Shown piece after piece: positions 35,583 to 43,545 of a DNA stretch of 64,000 bases. The notes beneath the pieces are model-generated. The model worked only from the letters and a program-made list of their open reading frames with translations, was not told the DNA's origin and ran no database searches. Within the stretch, counting starts at the first letter, position 1; every line of letters begins with the position of its first letter. The position numbers were made by a program, and so were the translations under genes. The stretch comes from Streptococcus pneumoniae (GTDB lineage: Bacteria; Bacillota; Bacilli; Lactobacillales; Streptococcaceae): positions 62,001 to 126,000 of the forward strand of contig NZ_CKYA01000002.1 in NCBI RefSeq assembly GCF_001113365.1. The letters run 5' to 3'.

Positions 35583-36157
35583 TGGAAAAGAAGGTTGTTT
35601 ATAGAATTGCTACCATTGCGGATTATGATAGAGAGGCTTTATATCTTAGAAAAATGCATGCTGAGGGCTGGAAACTCAAGGAAGTAACCTACTCTAACTT
35701 AGTAGTTGCGGTTAAGTATACTTTTGAAAAGTGTCAACCGGAGCAGGTGTCTTATCAGTTGAACTTTTATCCTATGAAAAAATCAGAGAGGGCCTCCTAT
35801 TTACAATTATTTAAAGACTTTGGCTGGGAGCATATTACAGACTTTAATGGTTTTTCCTACTTTAGAAAACTTCATTCTGGAATTGAGTCGGATGCCGAGT
35901 TTGAAATTTATAATGACGCGGCCGGGAAGTTAGCTGTGGTCAAACGAATTTTAACAATGCGGATGCTTCCTATTTTGCTTCTCTTTTTAGCTCTACTACC
36001 GATTTTTTCAAAGTTTGTCAGTGGAGTTAGTTCTTTCAGTTGGGCATTGTTTTTGATTTTCATAATAGATGGTGTTTTATTGATAGTTCATGCGATTCAG
36101 ATTTCTTATATTTTTTGGAGATTGAGTCAAAAATGGAAAGAATTATCTGATAAATAA
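35582..36157 (+). CDS. DUF2812 membrane protein
   Basis: The 191-residue product has a soluble N-terminal DUF2812 domain, with MHAEGWKLKEVT, KCQPEQVSYQLNFY and LFKDFGWEHITDFNGFSYFRK, then two C-terminal membrane helices (about 120-180). The second of two adjacent ATGs (35582) has better spacing from GGGAGG. DUF2812 proteins usually sit behind PadR regulators; their biochemical role is not known to me. Confidence 0.8.
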   Translation: MEKKVVYRIATIADYDREALYLRKMHAEGWKLKEVTYSNLVVAVKYTFEKCQPEQVSYQLNFYPMKKSERASYLQLFKDFGWEHITDFNGFSYFRKLHSGIESDAEFEIYNDAAGKLAVVKRILTMRMLPILLLFLALLPIFSKFVSGVSSFSWALFLIFIIDGVLLIVHAIQISYIFWRLSQKWKELSDK

Positions 36158-36191
36158 AACCATGCATGTTTTCTAATTTGGAGGTGAGATG

Positions 36192-36689
36192 ATGAAAAGC
36201 AAACTACAATTTCGGATTTTTACGATTCTTGATGAGGATAAGGAAGAAGAATATTTACATGAGATGCATTTGAAGGGTTGGAGGTATAGAACTAGTCGTT
36301 TTGGTTTGTTCTATTTTGACCAATGTCAACCAGACGATGTCATCTACTGTATCTATGATTCTAGATTTCTTAAAAAATATAAGCATGAACTGCAAGATTT
36401 TAGAGATAGAGGTTGGGAATTGATAGGAGCAGGTTCTTGTTCGATTCTTCGTAAATCGTCTTCTGATATACTTTCAGAGGATCAAGTCTATATGAGTAAG
36501 GAGCTCAGATGGGAAGTTATGCGATATAGACTTCGTTCATATACAGCTACTTTCTTAGGTGGTCTTGTTGTTTGTATTAGTTTGTTTCGAGAAGAACTGT
36601 CGCAATCTTTCTTTGTCATTTTTGCTCTATATGCTTTAATGATTTCTTATCTAATCTATAGTTATTTCAGATTAAAAATGAAATACTAA
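36192..36689 (+). CDS. DUF2812 membrane protein, second copy
   Basis: This 165-residue paralogue of the preceding gene has the same order: MHLKGWRYRTSRFGLFYF, FDQCQPDDVIYCIY, FRDRGWELIGAG, then two membrane helices. ATG 36192 follows GGAGG by 7 bases. Sequence identity to its neighbour is low although the motif spacing is kept, so the duplication is old. The protein may pair with its neighbour in the membrane. Confidence 0.78.
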   Translation: MKSKLQFRIFTILDEDKEEEYLHEMHLKGWRYRTSRFGLFYFDQCQPDDVIYCIYDSRFLKKYKHELQDFRDRGWELIGAGSCSILRKSSSDILSEDQVYMSKELRWEVMRYRLRSYTATFLGGLVVCISLFREELSQSFFVIFALYALMISYLIYSYFRLKMKY

Positions 36690-36728
36690 GTAGATGAATA
36701 GCAAGATTCTAGGTCTTCAGACTGATTT

Positions 36729-36838
36729 TTAGCACTCTTGATGAAAGAGTGCTAATTTTTTGAGTTTTTATCTTGACATTCTCTTTTAAGGGTGTATAAT
36801 AGAATCATAAGTTAGCACTTGAGAGTATCGAGTGCTAA
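36729..36838 (+). promoter_or_regulatory. hrcA promoter with two CIRCE operators
   Basis: CIRCE 1 is a perfect TTAGCACTC-N9-GAGTGCTAA at 36729-36755. CIRCE 2 is TTAGCACTT-N9-GAGTGCTAA at 36812-36838, with one base off consensus. Between them lie TTGACA (36773-36778), a 16-base spacer and TATAAT (36795-36800). HrcA can therefore bind on both sides of the promoter. CIRCE 1 is followed by six Ts and may also terminate upstream transcripts. Confidence 0.95.
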
Positions 36839-36864
36839 TCGATCAGACAGAGAGGAGTGATGAG

Positions 36865-37899
36865 GTGGTTACAGAGCGTCAGCAGGATATTTTAAATCTG
36901 ATTATTGACATCTTTACCAAAACGCACGAACCTGTCGGATCCAAAGCCTTGCAAGAGTCTATTAACTCTAGCAGTGCAACCATTCGTAATGACATGGCGG
37001 TTCTAGAAAAGCAAGGTTTGCTTGAGAAGGCTCATACTTCAAGTGGTCGGATGCCAAGTGTTGCTGGTTTTCAGTACTATGTGAAACACTCACTGGATTT
37101 TGATCGACTGGCTGAAAATGAGGTTTATGAGATTGTCAAAGCCTTTGATCAGGAATTCTTCAAGCTAGAGGATATTCTGCAAGAAGCTGCTAATCTACTG
37201 ACAGACTTGAGTGGCTGTACGGTAGTAGCATTGGATGTTGAGCCGAGCAGGCAACGGTTGACAGCCTTTGATATCGTTGTTTTGGGGCAACATACAGCCT
37301 TGGCAGTATTTACCCTAGACGAGTCTCGAACGGTTACTAGTCAGTTTCTGATTCCAAGGAACTTCTTGCAGGAGGACTTGCTGAAACTGAAGAGCATCAT
37401 TCAGGAACGTTTCCTCGGTCACACCGTTCTAGATATTCACTACAAGATTCGGACGGAGATTCCGCAGATTATCCAGCGTTACTTTACAACAACGGATAAT
37501 GTGATTGATCTCTTTGAACATATCTTTAAGGAGATGTTCAACGAAAACATTGTGGTGGCGGGCAAGGTCAATCTCTTGAATTTTGCCAATCTGGCAGCTT
37601 ATCAGTTCTTTGATCAACTGCAAAAGGTAGCTCTGGAGATTCGTGAGGGGTTGCATGAGGATCAGATGCAAAATGTCCGAGTTGCGGACAGTCAAGAGTC
37701 CTGTCTAGCTGACCTAGCGGTGATTAGTAGTAAGTTCCTCATTCCTTATCGGGGAGTTGGAATTCTAGCAATTATCGGTCCTGTTAATCTGGATTACCAA
37801 CAGCTAATCAACCAAGTCAATGTAGTCAATCGTGTTTTGACCATGAAGTTGACAGATTTTTACCGCTACCTCAGCAGTAATCATTACGAAGTACACTAA
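36865..37899 (+). CDS. hrcA: Heat-inducible repressor HrcA
   Basis: HrcA binds CIRCE and represses chaperone genes; GroEL keeps it active. The 344-residue form starts at GTG 36865, after AGAGGAG, matching the usual start MVTERQQDILNLI; upstream in-frame codons run through the CIRCE element and are not used. A winged helix (about 20-70) is followed by a GAF-like dimerisation domain. It is the first gene of the hrcA-grpE-dnaK-dnaJ cluster. Confidence 0.95.
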   Translation: MVTERQQDILNLIIDIFTKTHEPVGSKALQESINSSSATIRNDMAVLEKQGLLEKAHTSSGRMPSVAGFQYYVKHSLDFDRLAENEVYEIVKAFDQEFFKLEDILQEAANLLTDLSGCTVVALDVEPSRQRLTAFDIVVLGQHTALAVFTLDESRTVTSQFLIPRNFLQEDLLKLKSIIQERFLGHTVLDIHYKIRTEIPQIIQRYFTTTDNVIDLFEHIFKEMFNENIVVAGKVNLLNFANLAAYQFFDQLQKVALEIREGLHEDQMQNVRVADSQESCLADLAVISSKFLIPYRGVGILAIIGPVNLDYQQLINQVNVVNRVLTMKLTDFYRYLSSNHYEVH

Positions 37900-37925
37900 G
37901 ATTGAAATCATTAAAGGAGGCGAAA

Positions 37926-38450
37926 ATGGTCCAAGATATAAAAAATGAAGAAGTAGAAGAAGTCCAAGAAGAGGAAGTTGTGGAAACGGTAGAAGAAACA
38001 ACTCCTGAGAAGTCTGAATTGGACTTGGCAAATGAACGTGCAGATGAGTTCGAAAACAAATACCTTCGCGCTCATGCAGAAATGCAAAATATCCAACGCC
38101 GTGCCAATGAAGAGCGTCAAAACTTGCAACGTTACCGTAGCCAGGATTTGGCAAAAGCGATTCTCCCTTCTTTGGACAACCTTGAGCGTGCACTCGCAGT
38201 TGAAGGTTTGACAGATGATGTGAAGAAGGGCTTGGAAATGGTGCAAGAAAGCTTGATTCATGCTTTGAAAGAAGAAGGAATCGAAGAAATCGTAGCTGAC
38301 GGTGAATTTGACCATAACTACCATATGGCCATCCAAACTCTCCCAGCAGACGATGAACACCCAGCAGATACCATCGCCCAAGTCTTCCAAAAAGGCTACA
38401 AACTCCATGACCGCATCCTAAGACCGGCTATGGTAGTGGTGTATAACTAA
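37926..38450 (+). CDS. grpE: Nucleotide exchange factor GrpE
   Basis: GrpE releases ADP from DnaK. The 174-residue protein has an acidic N-terminus rich in Glu, a long coiled coil (about 30-85) and a C-terminal beta domain with GYKLHDRILRPAMVVV, the family signature. ATG 37926 follows AAAGGAGG. Its TAA stop overlaps the first bases of a structured repeat that fills the start of a 476-base gap before dnaK. Confidence 0.95.
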   Translation: MVQDIKNEEVEEVQEEEVVETVEETTPEKSELDLANERADEFENKYLRAHAEMQNIQRRANEERQNLQRYRSQDLAKAILPSLDNLERALAVEGLTDDVKKGLEMVQESLIHALKEEGIEEIVADGEFDHNYHMAIQTLPADDEHPADTIAQVFQKGYKLHDRILRPAMVVVYN

Positions 38451-38630
38451 GATACAAAGCCCGTAAAAAGCTCACAGTAAAAATAGGAGATTGACGAAGT
38501 GTTCGATGAACACAAGAAAATCTATCTTTTTTACCCAGAGCTTAGGGCGTGTTCGATTAGGCAATTCTGACGGTAGCTAAAGCAACTCGTCAGAAAACGG
38601 CAATCGCTATGGCGTTTGCCTAGCCTCCTT
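38449..38630 (+). repeat. Structured intergenic element E2, copy 1
   Basis: Starting AAGATACAAAG, this region forms nested stems GCCC/GGGC, AAGCTC/GAGCTT (38468-38473 with 38538-38543) and GTGTTC/GAACAC (38499-38504 with 38508-38513). It continues as GTGTTCGATT and further hairpins such as CTGACG/CGTCAG. The reverse complement of 41430-41545 has the same layout with different stem bases and shares AGATACAAAG, AAATAGGAG, TTGACGA and CTATCTTTTT. Confidence 0.7.
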
Positions 38631-38768
38631 ACTAACTCGTCGTCGAAATAAAATCGATTTCGACTCCTCGTGTCGCAATTTACATAATAGAAAACTTGTC
38701 CGAAACGACAATAAACTATGAAGAAAGATAAGAGGCAAGCCTGAGGCTTGCAAGGAAGATATTTCCCA

Positions 38769-38878
38769 CCGTGGTGAAAGTTTCAGTAGCAAAAGCTACT
38801 GAAACAGGGGATTTTTGAGACAATAGGCTCAAAAATAAGTGATGAAATCCCGTAGGGAGTTGCTCACGTCCCCACCAC
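38769..38878 (-). repeat. Structured intergenic element E1, copy A
   Basis: Read on the minus strand this has GTGGTG/CACCAC closing ends, TCCC-TAC-GGGA, ATTTTTGAG/CTCAAAAAT with a loop starting CCTA, and GTTTCAGTAGC/GCTACTGAAAC. The same order is found at 59897-60007 and 42852-42963. It lies between grpE and dnaK but faces the opposite way. Confidence 0.8.
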
Positions 38879-38926
38879 TTAAGGGAAATATAAAAAATAG
38901 AAAATTAACTAACAAGGAGAAAGCAC

Positions 38927-40750
38927 ATGTCTAAAATTATCGGTATTGACTTAGGTACAACAAACTCAGCAGTAGCAGTTCTTGAAGGAACTGAAAGCAA
39001 AATCATCGCAAACCCAGAAGGAAACCGCACAACTCCATCTGTAGTCTCATTCAAAAACGGAGAAATCATCGTTGGTGATGCTGCAAAACGTCAAGCAGTT
39101 ACAAATCCAGATACAGTCATCTCTATTAAATCTAAAATGGGAACTTCTGAAAAAGTTTCTGCTAACGGAAAAGAATACACTCCACAAGAAATCTCAGCTA
39201 TGATTCTTCAATACTTGAAAGGTTATGCTGAAGACTACCTTGGCGAAAAAGTAACTAAAGCAGTTATCACAGTTCCAGCTTACTTTAACGATGCTCAACG
39301 TCAAGCAACAAAAGACGCTGGTAAAATCGCTGGTCTTGAAGTAGAACGTATTGTTAACGAACCAACAGCAGCAGCTCTTGCTTATGGTTTGGACAAGACT
39401 GACAAAGAAGAAAAAATCTTGGTATTTGACCTTGGTGGTGGTACATTCGACGTCTCTATCCTTGAATTGGGTGACGGTGTCTTCGATGTATTGTCAACTG
39501 CAGGGGATAACAAACTTGGTGGTGACGATTTTGACCAAAAAATCATTGACCACTTGGTAGCAGAATTCAAGAAAGAAAACGGTATTGACTTGTCTACTGA
39601 CAAGATGGCAATGCAACGTTTGAAAGATGCAGCTGAAAAAGCGAAGAAAGACCTTTCTGGTGTAACTTCAACTCAAATCAGCTTGCCATTTATCACTGCA
39701 GGTGAAGCTGGACCTCTTCACTTGGAAATGACCTTGACTCGTGCGAAATTTGACGATTTGACTCGTGACCTTGTAGAACGTACAAAAGTTCCAGTTCGTC
39801 AAGCCCTTTCAGATGCAGGTTTGAGCTTGTCAGAAATCGACGAAGTTATCCTTGTTGGTGGTTCAACTCGTATCCCAGCCGTTGTAGAAGCAGTTAAAGC
39901 TGAAACTGGTAAAGAACCAAACAAATCAGTAAACCCTGACGAAGTAGTTGCTATGGGTGCTGCTATCCAAGGTGGTGTGATTACTGGTGATGTCAAAGAC
40001 GTAGTCCTTCTTGACGTAACACCATTGTCACTTGGTATCGAAACAATGGGTGGTGTCTTCACAAAACTCATCGACCGCAACACAACAATTCCAACATCTA
40101 AATCACAAGTCTTTTCAACAGCAGCAGACAATCAACCAGCCGTTGATATCCACGTTCTTCAAGGGGAACGCCCAATGGCAGCAGATAACAAGACTCTTGG
40201 ACGCTTCCAATTGACAGACATCCCAGCTGCACCTCGTGGAATTCCTCAAATCGAAGTAACATTTGACATCGACAAGAACGGTATCGTGTCCGTTAAAGCT
40301 AAAGACCTTGGAACTCAAAAAGAACAAACTATTGTGATCCAATCGAACTCAGGATTGACTGATGAAGAAATCGACCGCATGATGAAAGATGCAGAAGCAA
40401 ACGCTGAAGCAGATAAGAAACGTAAAGAAGAAGTTGACCTTCGTAACGAAGTTGACCAAGCAATCTTTGCGACTGAAAAGACAATCAAGGAAACTGAAGG
40501 CAAAGGCTTCGACGCAGAACGTGACGCTGCCCAAGCTGCCCTTGATGACCTTAAAAAAGCTCAAGAAGACAACAACTTGGACGATATGAAAGCAAAACTT
40601 GAAGCATTGAACGAAAAAGCTCAAGGCCTTGCTGTTAAACTCTACGAACAAGCCGCAGCAGCCCAACAAGCTCAAGCAGGAGCAGAAGGTTCACAAGCAA
40701 CAGGAAACGCAGGCGATGACGTCGTAGACGGAGAGTTTACGGAAAAGTAA
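38927..40750 (+). CDS. dnaK: Chaperone DnaK (Hsp70)
   Basis: This ATP-driven chaperone is 607 residues long. The nucleotide-binding domain shows IGIDLGTTNSAVAV, the phosphate loop VFDLGGGTFDVS and VILVGGSTRIPAV; the substrate domain and helical lid end in a Gly/Ala-rich tail, DDVVDGEFTEK. It has the short Gram-positive form, lacking a loop in the ATPase domain. AACAAGGAG precedes ATG 38927. Its stop overlaps the start of the next gene by one base. Confidence 0.98.
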   Translation: MSKIIGIDLGTTNSAVAVLEGTESKIIANPEGNRTTPSVVSFKNGEIIVGDAAKRQAVTNPDTVISIKSKMGTSEKVSANGKEYTPQEISAMILQYLKGYAEDYLGEKVTKAVITVPAYFNDAQRQATKDAGKIAGLEVERIVNEPTAAALAYGLDKTDKEEKILVFDLGGGTFDVSILELGDGVFDVLSTAGDNKLGGDDFDQKIIDHLVAEFKKENGIDLSTDKMAMQRLKDAAEKAKKDLSGVTSTQISLPFITAGEAGPLHLEMTLTRAKFDDLTRDLVERTKVPVRQALSDAGLSLSEIDEVILVGGSTRIPAVVEAVKAETGKEPNKSVNPDEVVAMGAAIQGGVITGDVKDVVLLDVTPLSLGIETMGGVFTKLIDRNTTIPTSKSQVFSTAADNQPAVDIHVLQGERPMAADNKTLGRFQLTDIPAAPRGIPQIEVTFDIDKNGIVSVKAKDLGTQKEQTIVIQSNSGLTDEEIDRMMKDAEANAEADKKRKEEVDLRNEVDQAIFATEKTIKETEGKGFDAERDAAQAALDDLKKAQEDNNLDDMKAKLEALNEKAQGLAVKLYEQAAAAQQAQAGAEGSQATGNAGDDVVDGEFTEK

Positions 40751-41205
40751 TGAGTAGTAATATTAATCTTTTTGAAGTAGTTGATTCTAAGGAACAGTAC
40801 GAAAAATTCACTGCTTTGGCACGTGAAAGCTATACTGAGTTACAGAGTCAGATAAAAAATAAATTCCAATCTGGTCAAAAAGAAGAACTATTAGAATACA
40901 AAGTAAATATTTTAGCAGAGCATGCGAATAAGGAAAATGATATAAGTATTATTAGTAATTTGATTTTTGGTATTTTTCTACCAGCAATTGTAACGTATGT
41001 GACAGCGCTTATTCTTAATAATTTTGATAAAGATATTAGTTCTAACTCATTTCTTATCTCTCTAATTCAAATGATTTTATCAACTTTTGTTATTTTTTCA
41101 GCTATCTTTAATCTAAATAGATATAACAAGACTCTTATGAAGAGGAGAGCTAATATTTCTTTGAAAAGAGCTATAGTGTTTTTAGAAAATTATGAAGTTG
41201 ATTAA
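40750..41205 (+). CDS. Small membrane protein coupled to dnaK
   Basis: The 151-residue product has a charged, helical N-terminal part (about 1-75) and two membrane helices (about 78-98 and 108-128) with a short loop. The ATG shares an A with the dnaK stop (TAATG), so translation is directly coupled. Local base composition is much more AT-rich than dnaK, suggesting a different origin. I do not recognise the family. Its position implies expression during heat or protein stress. Confidence 0.7.
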   Translation: MSSNINLFEVVDSKEQYEKFTALARESYTELQSQIKNKFQSGQKEELLEYKVNILAEHANKENDISIISNLIFGIFLPAIVTYVTALILNNFDKDISSNSFLISLIQMILSTFVIFSAIFNLNRYNKTLMKRRANISLKRAIVFLENYEVD

Positions 41206-41297
41206 TAGCTTAAAGAAATCCAGAGGTTGCAACCCAGCCTCTGTTTTTCGGTAAAAAGGAACGACACTAATATTTTGATTCGTTTCGCAATACTAAC

Positions 41298-41447
41298 AGA
41301 AAGGAACAAGGGTGTTCAGGGAATTGAACACGGGTTCCAAAATTTCTTACTAAATATAACAGAAAGGAATTGAACCCGACCTAAATGGTGGTTCGATTCA
41401 GAACATCAATAGAAAGGAATAAGGGTGTTCAGGGAATTGAACACGGG
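41298..41447 (+). repeat. Two 37-bp repeats with hairpins before dnaJ
   Basis: AGAAAGGAACAAGGGTGTTC... (41298-41334) recurs at 41411-41447 with one substitution, and each contains GTGTTC/GAACAC around an 8-base loop. A shorter AGAAAGGAATTGAACCC unit starts at 41361, and its GAACC can pair with GGTTC further on. With only two full units it is not a CRISPR. The right copy is continuous with element E2. Confidence 0.7.
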
Positions 41448-41545
41448 CTACGGACTGTGCCAAAAAGATAGTTTTTTCTAGGACGCAAGCGTCCGTCGTC
41501 AAAACTCCTATTTTGGCTGTGTCCGTTTGACGCCCTTTGTATCTT
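41430..41545 (-). repeat. Structured intergenic element E2, copy 2
   Basis: Nested stems CGGAC/GTCCG (41451-41455 with 41521-41525), GCCAAAA/TTTTGGC (41459-41465 with 41511-41517), AGTTTT/AAAACT (41470-41475 with 41501-41506) and GGACGC/GCGTCC (41481-41486 with 41489-41494) give one long hairpin. It ends 5 bases before the dnaJ start codon and is the inverted counterpart of 38449-38565. Confidence 0.75.
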
Positions 41546-41550
41546 GAATT

Positions 41551-42690
41551 ATGAACAATACTGAATTTTATGATCGTCTGGGGGTGTCAAAAAACGCTTC
41601 GGCAGACGAGATCAAAAAGGCTTATCGTAAGCTTTCGAAAAAATATCACCCAGATATCAATAAGGAGCCTGGTGCTGAGGAAAAGTACAAGGAAGTTCAA
41701 GAAGCCTATGAGACTTTGAGTGACGACCAAAAACGGGCTGCCTATGACCAATATGGTGCTGCAGGCGCCAATGGTGGATTTGGAGGCTTCGGTGGTGGAG
41801 CTGGCGGTTTCAATGGGGCAGGTGGCTTCGGTGGTTTTGAGGACATTTTTTCAAGTTTCTTTGGCGGAGGCGGAGCTTCGCGCAATCCAAACGCTCCTCG
41901 TCAGGGGGATGACCTCCAGTATCGTGTGAACTTGACCTTTGAAGAAGCTATTTTTGGAGCTGAAAAAGAAGTTAAGTACAACCGTGAAGCTAGCTGTCGT
42001 ACATGTAATGGTTCTGGTGCTAAGCCAGGAACAAGTCCAGTCACTTGTGGACGCTGTCATGGCGCTGGTGTCATTAATGTCGATACGCAGACTCCGCTTG
42101 GTATGATGCGACGCCAAGTAACCTGTGATGTCTGTCACGGTCGCGGAAAAGAAATCAAAGATCCATGTACAACCTGTCACGGTACTGGTCATGAAAAACA
42201 AGCTCATAGCGTACATGTAAAAATCCCTGCTGGTGTGGAAACAGGTCAACAAATTCGCCTAGCTGGTCAGGGTGAAGCTGGATTTAACGGTGGACCTTAT
42301 GGTGACTTGTATGTAGTGGTTTCTGTGGAAGCCAGCGACAAGTTTGAACGTGAAGGAACCACTATCTTCTACAATCTCAACCTCAACTTTGTCCAAGCAG
42401 CTCTTGGTGACATAGTAGATATCCCAACGGTTCACGGTGATGTTGAATTGGTTATCCCAGAGGGAACTCAGACTGGTAAGAAATTCCGTCTACGTGGCAA
42501 AGGAGCTCCGAGTCTTCGTAGCGGTGCAGTTGGTGACCAATACGTTACTGTTAATGTCGTAACACCGACAGGCTTGAACGACCGCCAAAAAGCAGCGCTT
42601 AAAGAATTCGCAGCTGCAGGTGATTTAAAAGTCAATCCAAAGAAAAAAGGCTTCTTTGATCATATAAAAGATGCCTTTGAAGGAGAATAA
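41551..42690 (+). CDS. dnaJ: Chaperone DnaJ (Hsp40)
   Basis: DnaJ delivers substrates to DnaK and stimulates its ATPase. The 379 residues comprise a J domain with HPD at 33-35, a Gly/Phe-rich linker (about 75-115), four CxxCxGxG zinc repeats (CRTCNGSG, CGRCHGAG, CDVCHGRG, CTTCHGTG) and the C-terminal substrate domain. No good ribosome site precedes ATG 41551; a long hairpin ends just before it, so translation may depend on RNA folding. The stop codon overlaps a BOX element. Confidence 0.97.
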   Translation: MNNTEFYDRLGVSKNASADEIKKAYRKLSKKYHPDINKEPGAEEKYKEVQEAYETLSDDQKRAAYDQYGAAGANGGFGGFGGGAGGFNGAGGFGGFEDIFSSFFGGGGASRNPNAPRQGDDLQYRVNLTFEEAIFGAEKEVKYNREASCRTCNGSGAKPGTSPVTCGRCHGAGVINVDTQTPLGMMRRQVTCDVCHGRGKEIKDPCTTCHGTGHEKQAHSVHVKIPAGVETGQQIRLAGQGEAGFNGGPYGDLYVVVSVEASDKFEREGTTIFYNLNLNFVQAALGDIVDIPTVHGDVELVIPEGTQTGKKFRLRGKGAPSLRSGAVGDQYVTVNVVTPTGLNDRQKAALKEFAAAGDLKVNPKKKGFFDHIKDAFEGE

Positions 42691-42794
42691 TACTCTTCGA
42701 AAATCAAATTCAAACCACGTCAGCGTTGCCTTGCCGTACTCAAGTACAGCCTGCGGCTAGCTTCCTAGTTTGCTCTTTAATTTTCATTGAGTAT
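42690..42794 (+). repeat. BOX element 3 (A-C type) at the dnaJ stop
   Basis: An ATACTC...GAGTAT element whose first A is the last base of the dnaJ TAA stop. boxA (AACCACGTCAGCGTTGCCTT) and boxC (CCTGCGGCTAG) are present and boxB is absent. The dnaJ terminator begins at the next base. Confidence 0.92.
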
Positions 42795-42826
42795 AAACAA
42801 AAAGAGCCGTTGGGCTCTTTTTGTTT
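42795..42826 (+). terminator. dnaJ terminator
   Basis: A perfect 14-bp stem AAACAAAAAGAGCC/GGCTCTTTTTGTTT (42795-42808 with 42813-42826) with loop GTTG, placed after the BOX element. Confidence 0.92.
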
Positions 42827-42851
42827 ATAGGATTTTTAAGACTTTCCTTAA

Positions 42852-42963
42852 GTGATGACGGACGGTAGCGACCTTCTTCGAAGTTCCATACCTAAACTTT
42901 GAACCTAGGTCTCAAAGTTTCCGGACGCCTGAAACCAAGCTGTTTCAGGTGTTTTCATTACGG
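42852..42963 (+). repeat. Structured intergenic element E1, copy C
   Basis: The closing stem is GTGATG/CATTAC (42852-42857 with 42956-42961). CTTC-TTC-GAAG, AAACTTTGA/TCAAAGTTT (42894-42902 with 42912-42920, loop with CCTAGG) and CGCCTGAAAC/GTTTCAGGTG (42926-42935 with 42942-42951) follow. Stem bases differ from the other two copies but pairing is kept. Confidence 0.78.
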
Positions 42964-43009
42964 CGGAAAGCCTGGGAAAGTCTTCGATTTAGTTATGAAA
43001 CGGTGAATA

Positions 43010-43172
43010 ATACTCTTCAAAAATCTCTTCAAACCACGTCAGCGTCGGCTTGTCTACAACCTCAAAACCGTGTTTTGAGCAGACTTCGTCAGTTCTATCC
43101 ACAACCTCAAAACGGTGTTTTGAGCAGCCTGCGCCTAGCTTTCTAGTTTGCTCTTTGATTTTTATTGAGTAT
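43010..43172 (+). repeat. BOX element 4 (two boxB units)
   Basis: This ATACTC...GAGTAT element of 163 bp contains boxA, two boxB-like copies (each with ACAACCTCAAAACxGTGTTTT) and boxC. The tandem boxB explains its greater length. Confidence 0.88.
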
Positions 43173-43226
43173 GAGTTACCTAAATTATGATGTATAGTTG
43201 ATGGGATATAACTTGTTTACCTTTTA

Positions 43227-43250
43227 AAAAAGAGCCGAGTGGCTCTTTTT
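43227..43250 (-). terminator. Terminator of the HIT operon
   Basis: AAAAAGAGCC/GGCTCTTTTT (43227-43236 with 43241-43250, loop GAGT) sits at the end of the minus-strand operon and can act in both directions. Confidence 0.85.
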
Positions 43251-43536
43251 ACTTATCTTTAGTTTCCTGCAGTTCTTTTATCACAGCTAGTCTAGTCTGG
43301 ATATCCTTTTCCAAGACCTTAAACTTGTAAGTTAGGTCTTCTTGGTATTCCTTGATGAGTTCTTTTTGTTGGTCGATGATTTGCAGGCTGTTTTGGATAA
43401 TATCCACATCATCCTTGATAGCTTGAACGCGGTCAGTGGTATTCAAGACTTCATCTGTGATAGTTTGACGATTTTTTGTAACCAGATAACTTCCGGCTGC
43501 AGCTCCTGCAAATAGCAGTAGGTTGGATAATTTCAT
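43249..43536 (-). CDS. Small membrane-anchored coiled-coil protein
   Basis: The 95-residue product has one N-terminal hydrophobic segment (residues 5-18, LLLFAGAAAGSYLV) followed by a long amphipathic helix rich in Lys, Gln and Asp with heptad spacing. It resembles the YtxH or DUF948 class of small envelope proteins, but the match is loose. It is encoded 9 bases after the HIT gene and shares its message. The function is unknown. Confidence 0.72.
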   Translation of the reverse strand: MKLSNLLLFAGAAAGSYLVTKNRQTITDEVLNTTDRVQAIKDDVDIIQNSLQIIDQQKELIKEYQEDLTYKFKVLEKDIQTRLAVIKELQETKDK

Positions 43537-43545
43537 GGCAACTCC

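Noticed and set aside
41361..41410. tRNA-like T-loop word GGTTCGATTC
   Set aside because: No acceptor, D or anticodon arms can be built around it and there is no CCA end; the word comes from the GAACC/GGTTC hairpin.
41298..41447. Possible CRISPR-like repeats before dnaJ
   Set aside because: There are only two full 37-bp units with an imperfect third, uneven spacing and no cas genes; the units are part of hairpin-rich intergenic DNA.
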